A DNA stretch of 57,342 nt from an uncultured Eubacterium sp. Lineage in GTDB: Bacteria > Bacillota > Clostridia > Lachnospirales > Lachnospiraceae. Position numbers and translations under genes: made by a program. Below, piece by piece: positions 48,327 to 57,239 of this stretch; the stretch's first letter is position 1, and each line of letters opens with the position of its first letter. The DNA lies in assembly GCA_900552795.1 (NCBI GenBank), contig USBB01000013.1, forward strand, positions 1 through 57,342. The letters run 5' to 3'. Under the pieces are notes generated by a model, which was not told the DNA's origin, made no database searches, and saw only the letters and a list, made by a program, of their open reading frames with translations.

Positions 48327-51300
48327 ATACATATAAATTGGGAATTGACATAGGTTCCACAACAGTAAAGGTTGCTATCTTAGACAACGATAAAAATCTT
48401 ATTTTTTCAGATTATGAAAGACATTTTGCAAATATTCAGGAAACCTTGCAGTTACTTTTGGAAAAGGCCGTAGGAGTTCTTGGAGATTTCGATGTAAATC
48501 CTGTAATAACAGGTTCAGGCGGTCTTACTTTGGCAAAATATCTTGAAATTCCTTTCACTCAGGAAGTTGTGGCTGTCTCTGCTGCCCTTTCGGCTGAAGC
48601 GCCTCAATGTGACGTTGCCATTGAACTTGGTGGTGAAGATGCAAAAATTATATATTTCACAAATGGTATTGACCAGAGAATGAACGGTATCTGTGCAGGC
48701 GGAACAGGCTCTTTTATTGACCAGATGGCGACACTTCTCCAGACTGATGCTACCGGACTTAATGAATATGCAAAAAATTATAAATCTATATATCCTATTG
48801 CTGCACGCTGCGGCGTGTTTGCAAAATCAGATATACAGCCTTTAATAAATGAGGGAGCAACAAAAGAGGACTTATCGGCTTCTATTTTTCAGGCTGTCGT
48901 AAATCAGACAATAAGTGGACTTGCCTGCGGTAAACCGATTCGCGGAAACGTCGCTTTTCTTGGCGGACCTCTACACTTTTTATCTGAATTAAAAAATAGC
49001 TTTGTACGTACTTTAAGCTTAAAACCAAATCAGATAATTGCGCCTGAAAATTCGCATCTTTTTGCTGCTATAGGCTCGGCTCTCAATTATAAAGAAGATG
49101 TCTGCATACATGTTGCTGACCTTATATCAAAATTAAAAGGAAAAATAAAGCTTGAATTTGAAGTTGAACGTATGGAACCGCTCTTTGAAAATCAGAAAGC
49201 ATACGACAAATTTTCAAAAAGACACAGTATGGCAAAGGTAGGAACCGGTGACATATCATCATACACAGGCAACTGCTATCTCGGAATTGATGCCGGCTCA
49301 ACAACCACAAAAATTGCTCTTATAGATGAGGATGGGAAACTTCTTTACTCATTTTACAGCAATAATAATGGCTCGCTCATTGCAACGACAATACGCGCAA
49401 TTAAAGAAATTTATGAAAAGCTTCCTGCCGGAGCAAAAATTGTAAACTCATGCTCTACAGGCTATGGTGAAGCTTTGATAAAAGCTGCCCTTATGCTTGA
49501 TGACGGTGAAGTCGAAACTGTTTCACACTTCTATGCTGCTGCTTTCTTTGACCCTGAAGTTGACTGTATCATTGATATCGGCGGCCAGGATATGAAGTGC
49601 ATAAAAATCAAAAACCAGACAGTTGATTCAGTTATGCTCAATGAAGCCTGTTCTTCAGGGTGCGGTTCTTTCATAGAAACATTTGCAAAATCACTCAACT
49701 TTTCTGTTCAGGACTTTGCAAAAGAAGCCCTTTTTGCAGAACATCCGATTGACCTCGGTACACGCTGTACTGTATTTATGAATTCAAAAGTTAAACAGGC
49801 CCAGAAAGAAGGCGCATCTGTTTCCGATATTTCTGCCGGACTTGCATACTCAGTAATCAAAAATGCCTTGTATAAGGTTATAAAAATTGCTGATCCTGGC
49901 GATTTAGGCAAACACATCGTTGTACAGGGCGGTACTTTTTACAATGACGCTGTTTTAAGAAGCTTTGAGAAAGTTACAGGTGTAAAAGCAATACGTCCCG
50001 ATATTGCAGGTGTTATGGGTGCTTTCGGTGCAGCACTTATCGCGAGAGAACGCTACGATGGTATTTCTGAATCAACAATGCTTAGCATAGAGCAGATTAA
50101 AGAACTTAAATACGAAACTTCCATGACTCGCTGCAAGGGCTGTACTAACAACTGTCACCTCACAATCAACAAATTCTCAGGCGGCAGACAGTTTATTACA
50201 GGAAACAGATGTGAGCGCGGACTTGGCAAGGAAAAGAGTGCAAAGAAGCTTCCTAACCTTTTTGATTACAAGCTTCACCGCTTATTTGATTATGAAGCTC
50301 TTTCTCCTGACCAGGCTACACGTGGTGTTGTCGGAATACCAAGAGTCCTTAATATGTATGAAAATTATCCATTCTGGCATACTTTCTTTACAAAATTAGG
50401 CTATCAGGTTGTACTTTCACCTCTGTCTAACCGTAAAATTTATGAGCTTGGTATTGAATCAATACCTTCAGAATCAGAATGTTATCCTGCTAAGCTTGCT
50501 CATGGTCACATTTCATGGCTTATACATCAGGGAATTAAATTTATATTCTACCCATGTATTCCATATGAGCACAAAGAAATTGATAAGACAAACAATCACT
50601 ACAACTGTCCTATCGTAACTTCTTACGCAGAAAATATAAAAAATAACGTTGAGGAATTAAAAACAGAAAATATTGATTTCAGAAATCCTTTCCTCTCATT
50701 TGAAAACGAAGACATTCTTAACAAGCGTCTCTGCGAAGAATTTAAGGATATACCTGCTGACGAAGTTAAAAATGCAGTACATGAAGCATGGGAAGAAATG
50801 ATGCAGTCACGTAAGGATATGCGAAAGAAAGGTGAAGAAGTTATCGAACTTCTCGAAAAAGAGGGTAAACGCGGTATCGTTCTTGCCGGACGTCCTTATC
50901 ATGTTGACCCTGAAATCAATCATGGTATCCCTGAGCTTATAAACTCATACGGTATCGCAGTACTTACTGAGGACAGTGTATCTCATCTCGGTAAGGTTGA
51001 CAGGCCGCTGATAGTTATGGATCAGTGGATGTACCACTCTCGTCTTTATGCAGCTGCCAGCTTTGTAAAAACAAAGGAAAATCTTGACCTGATTCAGCTT
51101 AACTCATTTGGATGCGGTCTTGATGCCGTAACTACTGATGCAGTAAATGATATACTTGTAAAAGCAGGAAAAATCTATACTGTATTAAAAATTGATGAGG
51201 TAAATAATTTAGGTGCTGCAAGAATCCGTATACGTTCACTTATTGCCGCATTAAAGGTACGAGATAAAAATCATTATCAGAGAAAAATCGAGAGTGCTGC

Positions 51301-52546
51301 ATTTGAAAGAGTTGAATTTACAGAGGAAATGAGAAAAAATTATACTATTCTCTGCCCTCAGATGTCTCCGATACATTTCGATTTGCTGGAGCCTGCATTA
51401 AATTCATGCGGATACAATTTCGTTGTCCTTGACAATGACAATAAATCATCAGTTGATGTCGGACTTAAGTATGTAAATAACGATGCCTGCTACCCTTCTC
51501 TTATGGTTGTAGGCCAGATTATGAGTGCAGTACTATCAGGAAAATATGACCTTGATAAGACCGCAATCGTAATAACTCAGACAGGAGGCGGATGCCGTGC
51601 CTCAAATTATATAGGATTTATACGAAGAGCACTCACTAAAGCGGGATTATCTCATATTCCTGTCATTTCACTCAGTGCACAAGGACTTGAAACAAATTCA
51701 GGCTTTAAGTACTCTCTTACCATGTTAAAGAAAGCCATGCAGGCTGTCGTTTATGGTGACGTATTTATGAATGTTGTATATAAGACACGCCCTTATGAAA
51801 AGGTTCCTGGCTCTGTAAATGCATTGCATGAAAAATGGAAAAAAGTTTTAATTGAAGATTTGACAAAGAAACATGTCTCAATGCACAAATTCAATAAAAA
51901 TATTCGTGCAATAGTAAAGGATTTCGATGAGATTGAGCTTTTAGATGTCAAAAAGCCAAGAGTTGGTATTGTCGGAGAAATACTTGTTAAATTCCTCCCG
52001 GCTGCAAATAATTACCTTGTAGATTTACTTGAATCCGAAGGTGCTGAAGCTGTTATGCCTGATTTGATGGGCTTCCTATTATACTGTGCCGAAAATTCTA
52101 ATTTTAAGCGCGACTATCTCGGCGCCTCTAAAAAATCGGCATTTTTAAGCAATTCTTTAATACATTTGCTTGAATGGTTCAGAAGCGGCGCAAAGAAAGC
52201 CTTAAAAAAGAGCAAACGTTTTACACCGCCTTCAACAATAAAGGAAACTGCTGCACTTGCTAAAGACCTCGTTTCTTTAGGTAACCAGACAGGTGAGGGA
52301 TGGCTTCTTACAGGTGAAATGATTGAACTCATTCACAATGGTGCATCAAATATCGTATGCTGTCAGCCATTTGCATGCCTTCCTAACCACATTGTAGGAA
52401 AAGGGGTTATAAAAGAGCTTCGTGCTGCATTCCCTGAATCAAACATTATTGCAGTTGATTATGATCCGGGAGCTTCAGAAGTAAACCAGCTCAACCGTAT
52501 TAAACTTATGCTTTCTACAGCAAACAAAAATTTAGATAAAAACTAA
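48323..52546 (+). CDS. Acyl-CoA dehydratase activase / 2-hydroxyacyl-CoA dehydratase-related fusion (1407 aa)
   Basis: A giant protein of two BadF/BcrA-type ATPase domains followed by a dehydratase-like region. Domain 1 (about 1-260) starts KLGIDIGSTTVKVAI and has GICAGGTGSFID; domain 2 (about 300-580) has LGIDAGSTTTKIALID and EACSSGCGSFIE. A CKGCTNNC and GNRCERG cysteine segment follows (about 615-640), and the C-terminal half resembles DUF2229/HgdB-like domains with conserved cysteines (FGCGLDAV, GGGCRASNY). HgdC relatives drive radical electrons into dehydratases. The role of this fused paralogue is not established. The longer frame from 48242 has no support; the ATG at 48323 fits homology. 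Confidence 0.88.
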   Translation: MNTYKLGIDIGSTTVKVAILDNDKNLIFSDYERHFANIQETLQLLLEKAVGVLGDFDVNPVITGSGGLTLAKYLEIPFTQEVVAVSAALSAEAPQCDVAIELGGEDAKIIYFTNGIDQRMNGICAGGTGSFIDQMATLLQTDATGLNEYAKNYKSIYPIAARCGVFAKSDIQPLINEGATKEDLSASIFQAVVNQTISGLACGKPIRGNVAFLGGPLHFLSELKNSFVRTLSLKPNQIIAPENSHLFAAIGSALNYKEDVCIHVADLISKLKGKIKLEFEVERMEPLFENQKAYDKFSKRHSMAKVGTGDISSYTGNCYLGIDAGSTTTKIALIDEDGKLLYSFYSNNNGSLIATTIRAIKEIYEKLPAGAKIVNSCSTGYGEALIKAALMLDDGEVETVSHFYAAAFFDPEVDCIIDIGGQDMKCIKIKNQTVDSVMLNEACSSGCGSFIETFAKSLNFSVQDFAKEALFAEHPIDLGTRCTVFMNSKVKQAQKEGASVSDISAGLAYSVIKNALYKVIKIADPGDLGKHIVVQGGTFYNDAVLRSFEKVTGVKAIRPDIAGVMGAFGAALIARERYDGISESTMLSIEQIKELKYETSMTRCKGCTNNCHLTINKFSGGRQFITGNRCERGLGKEKSAKKLPNLFDYKLHRLFDYEALSPDQATRGVVGIPRVLNMYENYPFWHTFFTKLGYQVVLSPLSNRKIYELGIESIPSESECYPAKLAHGHISWLIHQGIKFIFYPCIPYEHKEIDKTNNHYNCPIVTSYAENIKNNVEELKTENIDFRNPFLSFENEDILNKRLCEEFKDIPADEVKNAVHEAWEEMMQSRKDMRKKGEEVIELLEKEGKRGIVLAGRPYHVDPEINHGIPELINSYGIAVLTEDSVSHLGKVDRPLIVMDQWMYHSRLYAAASFVKTKENLDLIQLNSFGCGLDAVTTDAVNDILVKAGKIYTVLKIDEVNNLGAARIRIRSLIAALKVRDKNHYQRKIESAAFERVEFTEEMRKNYTILCPQMSPIHFDLLEPALNSCGYNFVVLDNDNKSSVDVGLKYVNNDACYPSLMVVGQIMSAVLSGKYDLDKTAIVITQTGGGCRASNYIGFIRRALTKAGLSHIPVISLSAQGLETNSGFKYSLTMLKKAMQAVVYGDVFMNVVYKTRPYEKVPGSVNALHEKWKKVLIEDLTKKHVSMHKFNKNIRAIVKDFDEIELLDVKKPRVGIVGEILVKFLPAANNYLVDLLESEGAEAVMPDLMGFLLYCAENSNFKRDYLGASKKSAFLSNSLIHLLEWFRSGAKKALKKSKRFTPPSTIKETAALAKDLVSLGNQTGEGWLLTGEMIELIHNGASNIVCCQPFACLPNHIVGKGVIKELRAAFPESNIIAVDYDPGASEVNQLNRIKLMLSTANKNLDKN

Positions 52547-52577
52547 ATTAAAACAATATTAAATATGCTTTAAAGGC

Positions 52578-52606
52578 TTGATAAAAACCATATTTAAGAC
52601 TATACT
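52578..52606 (+). promoter_or_regulatory. Promoter of the 38-aa membrane peptide gene
   Basis: TTGATA (52578-52583), 17 bases, TATACT (52601-52606), 80 bases before the start codon. Confidence 0.65.
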
Positions 52607-52685
52607 ATATTTATGTTTTGAATTCAGACTATTTTTAATAAAAATAACGAATTTAGTATAAATAAAAAGAAAGCAGGTGCATATA

Positions 52686-52802
52686 ATGTTTTTATTATTT
52701 GTAGGTCCCATAGTTGCAGTTGCAGTTGCTATTATTGCAACAGTAGTCATAGTTTCATCAGTTGGCGCTGTTGTTTCTGAACTTAAAGAAGATGAAGAAT
52801 AA
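52686..52802 (+). CDS. Small membrane peptide (38 aa), hypothetical
   Basis: A short frame with its own promoter, an AGGTG ribosome-binding site six bases before the ATG and a perfect terminator downstream. The product MFLLFVGPIVAVAVAIIATV... is a single hydrophobic helix of about 25 residues followed by a very acidic tail, SELKEDEE. No family is recognised. The complete transcription unit makes a real gene likely. A regulator of a membrane complex or a small stress protein are possible roles, neither shown. Confidence 0.6.
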   Translation: MFLLFVGPIVAVAVAIIATVVIVSSVGAVVSELKEDEE

Positions 52803-52907
52803 ATAACTTGCAGCTTTAATTTGCCGCTACTCAATTTCTTTCCTATATAAAAAGATTGCGTAATCTTAAGCGTGCGAGTGGTTCGCAAAGTTATAATTTC
52901 CTATCAC

Positions 52908-52964
52908 AAAAAATAACACTAACTATACAGATTTGTAATACTTGTATAGTTAGTGTTATTTTTT
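52908..52964. terminator. Bidirectional terminator (perfect 22-bp stem)
   Basis: A perfect 22-bp inverted repeat beginning AAAAAATAACACTAAC with a 13-base loop ends in T6 on each strand. It stops both the plus-strand small gene and the minus-strand ung. Confidence 0.9.
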
Positions 52965-52973
52965 GTTGATTTT

Positions 52974-53657
52974 TTATTTATTTAAATTTTCTATCTGCCA
53001 GTCTATCGGCTCAAGGCCATTATTTTCAAGAAATTCATTTGTCTTACTGAAATGTCTGCACCCAAAAAAGCCTCTGTAAGCTGACAGCGGACTTGGATGA
53101 GGTGCTGTAAGTATTAAATGCTTGGGATTATTTAACATCTTTATCTTTGATTGTGCAGGCTTGCCCCACAAAAGATATACAACAGGCGTATCCTTTGCAT
53201 TTACAGCCTCAATAATCGCATCTGTAAACTGCTCCCAGCCTTTACCCTGATGTGAATTAGCCTGATGAGCGCGAACCGTAAGAACTGTGTTTAGCAGAAG
53301 TACTCCCTGATCTGCCCATTTTTTTAAATAACCGTTATCCGGTATATAACAGCCTAAATCATCATGCAGTTCTTTATAAATATTCTGCAATGACGGAGGA
53401 ATCTCTTTTTGTTCAGGCAGTACAGAAAAGCTTAGTCCATGTGCCTGATTAACATTGTGATACGGGTCCTGTCCCAATATCAGCACCTTAACCTTACTAA
53501 GAGGTGTAAAATGAAATGCGTTAAATATATCCTCTGCCGGAGGATATACCACCGTCCTGCTGTATTCATCCTTTACAAAATTATATAAATCCCTGTAATA
53601 TGGCTTACTGAATTCACACTGTATCTTATCAAGCCAGTCATTTGTTATCATCGACAT
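52974..53657 (-). CDS. ung: Uracil-DNA glycosylase, family 1 (227 aa)
   Basis: Removes uracil from DNA, the first step of base-excision repair. The catalytic water-activating motif GQDPYHNVNQAHGLSFSV and the leucine loop HPSPLSAYRGFFGCRHF are intact, and PVVYLLWGKPAQSK follows the family. The start MSMITNDWLDKIQCEF and the length are normal. It lies 37 bases downstream of hisF on the same strand and may be read from the same transcript; the terminator at 52908-52964 closes the unit. Confidence 0.95.
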   Translation of the reverse strand: MSMITNDWLDKIQCEFSKPYYRDLYNFVKDEYSRTVVYPPAEDIFNAFHFTPLSKVKVLILGQDPYHNVNQAHGLSFSVLPEQKEIPPSLQNIYKELHDDLGCYIPDNGYLKKWADQGVLLLNTVLTVRAHQANSHQGKGWEQFTDAIIEAVNAKDTPVVYLLWGKPAQSKIKMLNNPKHLILTAPHPSPLSAYRGFFGCRHFSKTNEFLENNGLEPIDWQIENLNK

Positions 53658-53694
53658 GATTTTTTCACACTTCCCTCTTATATAATATACTAAG

Positions 53695-54459
53695 CTATAT
53701 CATGCGCACTGCTATTTCTCTCTCTGACAGATATTTCTTTAAATCCATTATCTGCATTTCCTTATAATGAAATAACGACGCTGCAAGTGCTGCATCAGCT
53801 TTTCCTTCTGTAAACGCATCATAAAAATGCTCCATATTACCGGCACCGCCCGATGCTATAACAGGAATTGATACATTTTCAGCAATAGTTCTTGTAAGTT
53901 CGATATCATATCCGGCCTTTGTTCCGTCGCAGTCCATACTTGTGAGTAATATCTCGCCGCATCCGAGCTTTTCAGCTTTCATGGCCCATTCAACTGCATC
54001 CATGTGCATATCAACGCGTCCGCCATTTTTATATATACTCCAGCCGCTTCCATTTTCAGCCCGCTTTGCGTCAATGGCAACTACTACACACTGACTACCG
54101 AATTTGTCTGCAGCCTCACTTATCAATGTAGGATTCATTATTGCCGCTGAATTAACCGATATCTTATCAGCTCCCTCTCTTAACAACACTTTAAAATCCT
54201 CAACTGTTCTTATCCCTCCGCCGACAGTAAATGGTATAAAAACTCTCTCCGCCACTTTTCTTACTAAATCTATTGTAGTATTTCTACCATCGCTTGACGC
54301 AGTTATATCAAGAAATACAAGTTCATCGGCTCCTGATTTATCATACATGGACGCTACCTCTACAGGGTCGCCTGCGTCCTTTAAATTAACAAAATTTGTT
54401 CCCTTTACAACACGTCCGTTTTTACAGTCCAGACAAGGAATAATTCTTTTAGTAAACAT
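53695..54459 (-). CDS. hisF: Imidazole glycerol phosphate synthase cyclase subunit HisF (254 aa)
   Basis: A TIM-barrel enzyme that uses ammonia from HisH to form IGP and AICAR in histidine synthesis. The two catalytic aspartates lie in PCLDCKNGRVVKG (near residue 11) and VVAIDAKR (near 130), and the phosphate-binding loops FTVGGGIRTVEDF and VIASGGAGNMEHF are intact. PCLDCKNG replaces the common PCLDVKDG; the aspartate is kept. Length is normal. It follows hisH by 12 bases. No other his gene is in the window. Confidence 0.95.
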   Translation of the reverse strand: MFTKRIIPCLDCKNGRVVKGTNFVNLKDAGDPVEVASMYDKSGADELVFLDITASSDGRNTTIDLVRKVAERVFIPFTVGGGIRTVEDFKVLLREGADKISVNSAAIMNPTLISEAADKFGSQCVVVAIDAKRAENGSGWSIYKNGGRVDMHMDAVEWAMKAEKLGCGEILLTSMDCDGTKAGYDIELTRTIAENVSIPVIASGGAGNMEHFYDAFTEGKADAALAASLFHYKEMQIMDLKKYLSEREIAVRMI

Positions 54460-54471
54460 AATTTCTCCAAT

Positions 54472-55077
54472 CTATATAGCAGCAAAATTCTCAAGAATCT
54501 TAAGACCTATATCGCTGCTCTTTTCCGGATGGAACTGGCATGCAAATATATTCCCTTTTTCGACAGCTGCATGTATATGTGCTGAATAGTCTGTAGTCGC
54601 AGCTACAATATTTTCATCTTCTGCCTCAAGATAATATGAATGTACAAAATATACATATGACTTATCGGGTATTCCCTTAAACAGCTTTGACGACGGATTA
54701 ATATCAAGCGAATTCCAGCCCATATGTGGTATTTTTATTCCGTCCTTTGCAGGTATCTTAAGTATTTTCCCAGGTAAAACAGAAAGTCCTTCAACTCCCG
54801 GTGTCTCTTCACTGCTGTCAAATAAAAGCTGTAATCCCAGACAAATCCCCAAAAATGGCTTACCGCTTTCCGCTGCTTTCTTAATCGTATCAACAAGTCC
54901 AAATTTGTGAAGATTGTTCATGGCATCTCCAAATGATCCGACTCCCGGCAAAATCACTTTATCAGCATTAAGAATTTCCTCAGGATTTCTTGAAACTATA
55001 ACATCCTGATTAAGATATGCCAACGCTTTCTCAACACTTTTAAGATTTCCTGCATCATAGTCTATAATTGTTATCAT
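54472..55077 (-). CDS. hisH: Imidazole glycerol phosphate synthase glutaminase subunit HisH (201 aa)
   Basis: The class I glutamine amidotransferase that feeds ammonia to HisF. The start ITIIDYDAGNLKSVEKAL, the oxyanion PGVGSFGDAM, the nucleophile cysteine in GICLGLQLLFDSS and the His/Glu pair in CQFHPEKSSDIG are all intact. Its ATG overlaps the stop of the upstream TPR-like gene by four bases (ATGA), so the three genes are translated as one unit. Confidence 0.95.
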   Translation of the reverse strand: MITIIDYDAGNLKSVEKALAYLNQDVIVSRNPEEILNADKVILPGVGSFGDAMNNLHKFGLVDTIKKAAESGKPFLGICLGLQLLFDSSEETPGVEGLSVLPGKILKIPAKDGIKIPHMGWNSLDINPSSKLFKGIPDKSYVYFVHSYYLEAEDENIVAATTDYSAHIHAAVEKGNIFACQFHPEKSSDIGLKILENFAAI

Positions 55078-56567
55078 TGCTTTACCTTTCCATATTCCTC
55101 AATTGTTTTATAATATTGTACAAATTGCGTATCGTACATTCTAACAAGCTCATCAGCCTTGGCTTTCGTTATCTTATAATCCCCTTCAAGTGCCTTATAT
55201 ATTCTGTCCCTGCATTCATCCATATACTTCTTAACTCCTAATTCCTCACCCTTAGAAACATATGTATTATATCGCTCAATTCCTTTTATTAAGGCGTTAA
55301 TTGCCTCTGTAGGCATATTCATATTCCTGTAGTTCTGATATGACTCATATTGCCTTTCCACATACATAATATGTACTGTCTGCTCATACAAATTCTTATC
55401 ATTTTCATTTAACTTCATTCCTGCAAGCATGTCATATGCCTTGCTGTAATTACCGCTCTCAATACACGCCTTTGCTGCATTAGATGAATTATTATAATTT
55501 ATCGTGTTATTAAGCATTAAAATAAGTATAACGACTCCAGATACAAAAAGCACAAAACAAATTACAGACCTTGGCTTTATCTTCAAAATATCACCCGGCT
55601 TTGGTGCTGGCTTTGGCTTCTTTTCTTTTTTAGTTCTGACCGGCTTTTCTTTCTTAGGTTTTTGTTCCTTTTTTTGTACTTTCTTTTCTTTTGCTTCCTC
55701 TTTCTTTTGCCTTAAAACTTCTTTCTTTTCCTGTTTTGCCTTCTGATATTCTTCAAACTCTTTATCCTCTGCCTCCTGTTCAAGAATATCCTCCTCCTGG
55801 CTTTTTTTTCTAAACTGCTCAATACGATACTTTATCTTTGCAAAAATCCCTTTTTCAGGAGGTGCAATCGCGTTTTCCTGCTGCTTGCTATTCTCTCCGT
55901 ACATCTCTCTAAGAAGCTGCTCATTTTCATCAAGCTCATGGTCTTCATGCTCAATTTTGTTAAAATCAGGAAGATTTTCCTCCTCATCTGATTTTGAAAC
56001 TTCTTTAATCATTTCTTCACTGATTGGTACATCATTTTCATCAATTTTTTCAAAAAATACACTTTTAATAGCCTTTAAAAGTCCCTTTTTTTCTTTCTTA
56101 TCCTTTTTCTTTTTATTCTTCTTATGTGAATTATCCTCTAAAATTATGTTCACATCACCAACATTATCTTCATCAGTATTATCTGTATCACTGCTGTTAA
56201 TATTATCAAGGCTGCCATTAGTATTTACATCAAAATCAAGCATATCAGCCTCTGTATCGGATTTGTATTCATCTTTACCTTCAGCTTTAATATCTATATC
56301 TGATAAATCAAAATTCTTCCCCTGTACAGTATTATCACTGTTAAAAAGCGTCTCCACATCAACTGAATTTTCGCTTATATCAGATAATAAGTTGTCTAAA
56401 TCCAAATCTGCAAGCTTATGCAAATCATCTTCTGACATTTCAGATTTCTCTGTCAAATCTATCGGTTGACTCACACTCTCTTCATTCTGTACATTATTAT
56501 TATTTAAATTTTCCCCAACTGAATTTAATAAATTGTCAAGATAGTTTTCTTCATTTAAACCAGGCAT
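55074..56567 (-). CDS. Acidic membrane-anchored protein with coiled coil and C-terminal helical domain (497 aa)
   Basis: The N-terminal 200 residues are very acidic and asparagine/serine-rich, probably disordered (DDLHKLADLDLDNLLSDISE). A lysine-rich patch and a KEKKVQKKEQKPKKEK-type basic coil follow, then one TM (about 337-357, SVICFVLFVSGVVILILML), then a helical C-terminal domain with TPR-like features (CIESGNYSKAYDMLAGMKL). The ATG at 56567 has GGAG six bases upstream; the longer frame does not. It overlaps hisH by four bases, which is unexpected for an unknown membrane protein. Function not recognised. Confidence 0.75.
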   Translation of the reverse strand: MPGLNEENYLDNLLNSVGENLNNNNVQNEESVSQPIDLTEKSEMSEDDLHKLADLDLDNLLSDISENSVDVETLFNSDNTVQGKNFDLSDIDIKAEGKDEYKSDTEADMLDFDVNTNGSLDNINSSDTDNTDEDNVGDVNIILEDNSHKKNKKKKDKKEKKGLLKAIKSVFFEKIDENDVPISEEMIKEVSKSDEEENLPDFNKIEHEDHELDENEQLLREMYGENSKQQENAIAPPEKGIFAKIKYRIEQFRKKSQEEDILEQEAEDKEFEEYQKAKQEKKEVLRQKKEEAKEKKVQKKEQKPKKEKPVRTKKEKKPKPAPKPGDILKIKPRSVICFVLFVSGVVILILMLNNTINYNNSSNAAKACIESGNYSKAYDMLAGMKLNENDKNLYEQTVHIMYVERQYESYQNYRNMNMPTEAINALIKGIERYNTYVSKGEELGVKKYMDECRDRIYKALEGDYKITKAKADELVRMYDTQFVQYYKTIEEYGKVKQ

Positions 56568-56670
56568 AACAATCTCCATTCGTAAAATAATTACTAATAT
56601 TAATAATTGTAGCACAACAAAAATAATTTCACAATATTATACATATTATAGTTTGTATGGATATTTATAA

Positions 56671-57198
56671 TTATTTATTGCAAATATATTTCTTCAGCTC
56701 ATGTAAAAAAACATTAGCATTTTTCTGGATGGACACTCCTCTGTCAGCAATATTTTCAGGCAACTGATAAAATGTATCATGAACCCTGTATAATTTTGAC
56801 TTCAAATTTATAAAATTAACCTTTTCAAACGGCCATCTGAATAAATTAGGCATATTAAAACCCTCACCCAATTCAATAATGACAAGCTTTTTATTGAGTG
56901 TGCCCGAAAGCCATTTATTATACAAATCCCACTGTTTTTCTTCAATTTCTCTATTTTCTTCCATCATTAAAGGATTGGCTATTCTTCTGCTGTTAAAATC
57001 AGAATCAGCAAATATATTCTGCTTATGCGATGTAACAATAAAGTAATTTTTTTTATCAAGAAATTGATTAAAAATTTTTAATATACTATTCAAATCATCT
57101 TCTTTTTTAAAACTTTCTTTATTAACCTGTGAGCCCAATCCTATAAGAATCATATCAGCATCCCTGCAATCTGATATCAAATTTTCAAACAAATCCAT
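56671..57198 (-). CDS. Sir2-like protein, divergent (175 aa)
   Basis: A cytoplasmic protein with a weak resemblance to NAD-dependent deacetylases of the Sir2 family. The best-matched segment is the C-terminal VIIELGEGFNMPNLFRWPFEKV, where Sir2 proteins have an L-G-x-x-x-N-T-P-x-x-x-R-x-P loop; DMILIGLGSQVN may replace the first Rossmann motif. The catalytic His and the zinc cysteines are not visible, and the protein is shorter than sirtuins, so activity is doubtful. GGAGAG precedes the ATG. It is the last gene in the window; copy B of the repeat lies upstream. Confidence 0.5.
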   Translation of the reverse strand: MDLFENLISDCRDADMILIGLGSQVNKESFKKEDDLNSILKIFNQFLDKKNYFIVTSHKQNIFADSDFNSRRIANPLMMEENREIEEKQWDLYNKWLSGTLNKKLVIIELGEGFNMPNLFRWPFEKVNFINLKSKLYRVHDTFYQLPENIADRGVSIQKNANVFLHELKKYICNK

Positions 57199-57239
57199 TT
57201 ACTTTCTCTCCGTTCATATCAAAATATATTACTTATTAT

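Noticed and set aside
52861..52900. GCGTGCGAGTGGTTCGC segment resembling the agrB-site repeat
   Set aside because: Single copy, no 21-bp-spaced partner and no promoter after it; similarity is short.
54104..54589. 161-aa plus-strand frame over hisF and hisH
   Set aside because: Antisense of two well-supported genes; no homology or ribosome-binding site.
55885..56469. 194-aa serine- and phenylalanine-rich plus-strand frame
   Set aside because: Complement of the acidic Asp/Glu-rich gene; composition is a mirror artefact and no start signal is present.
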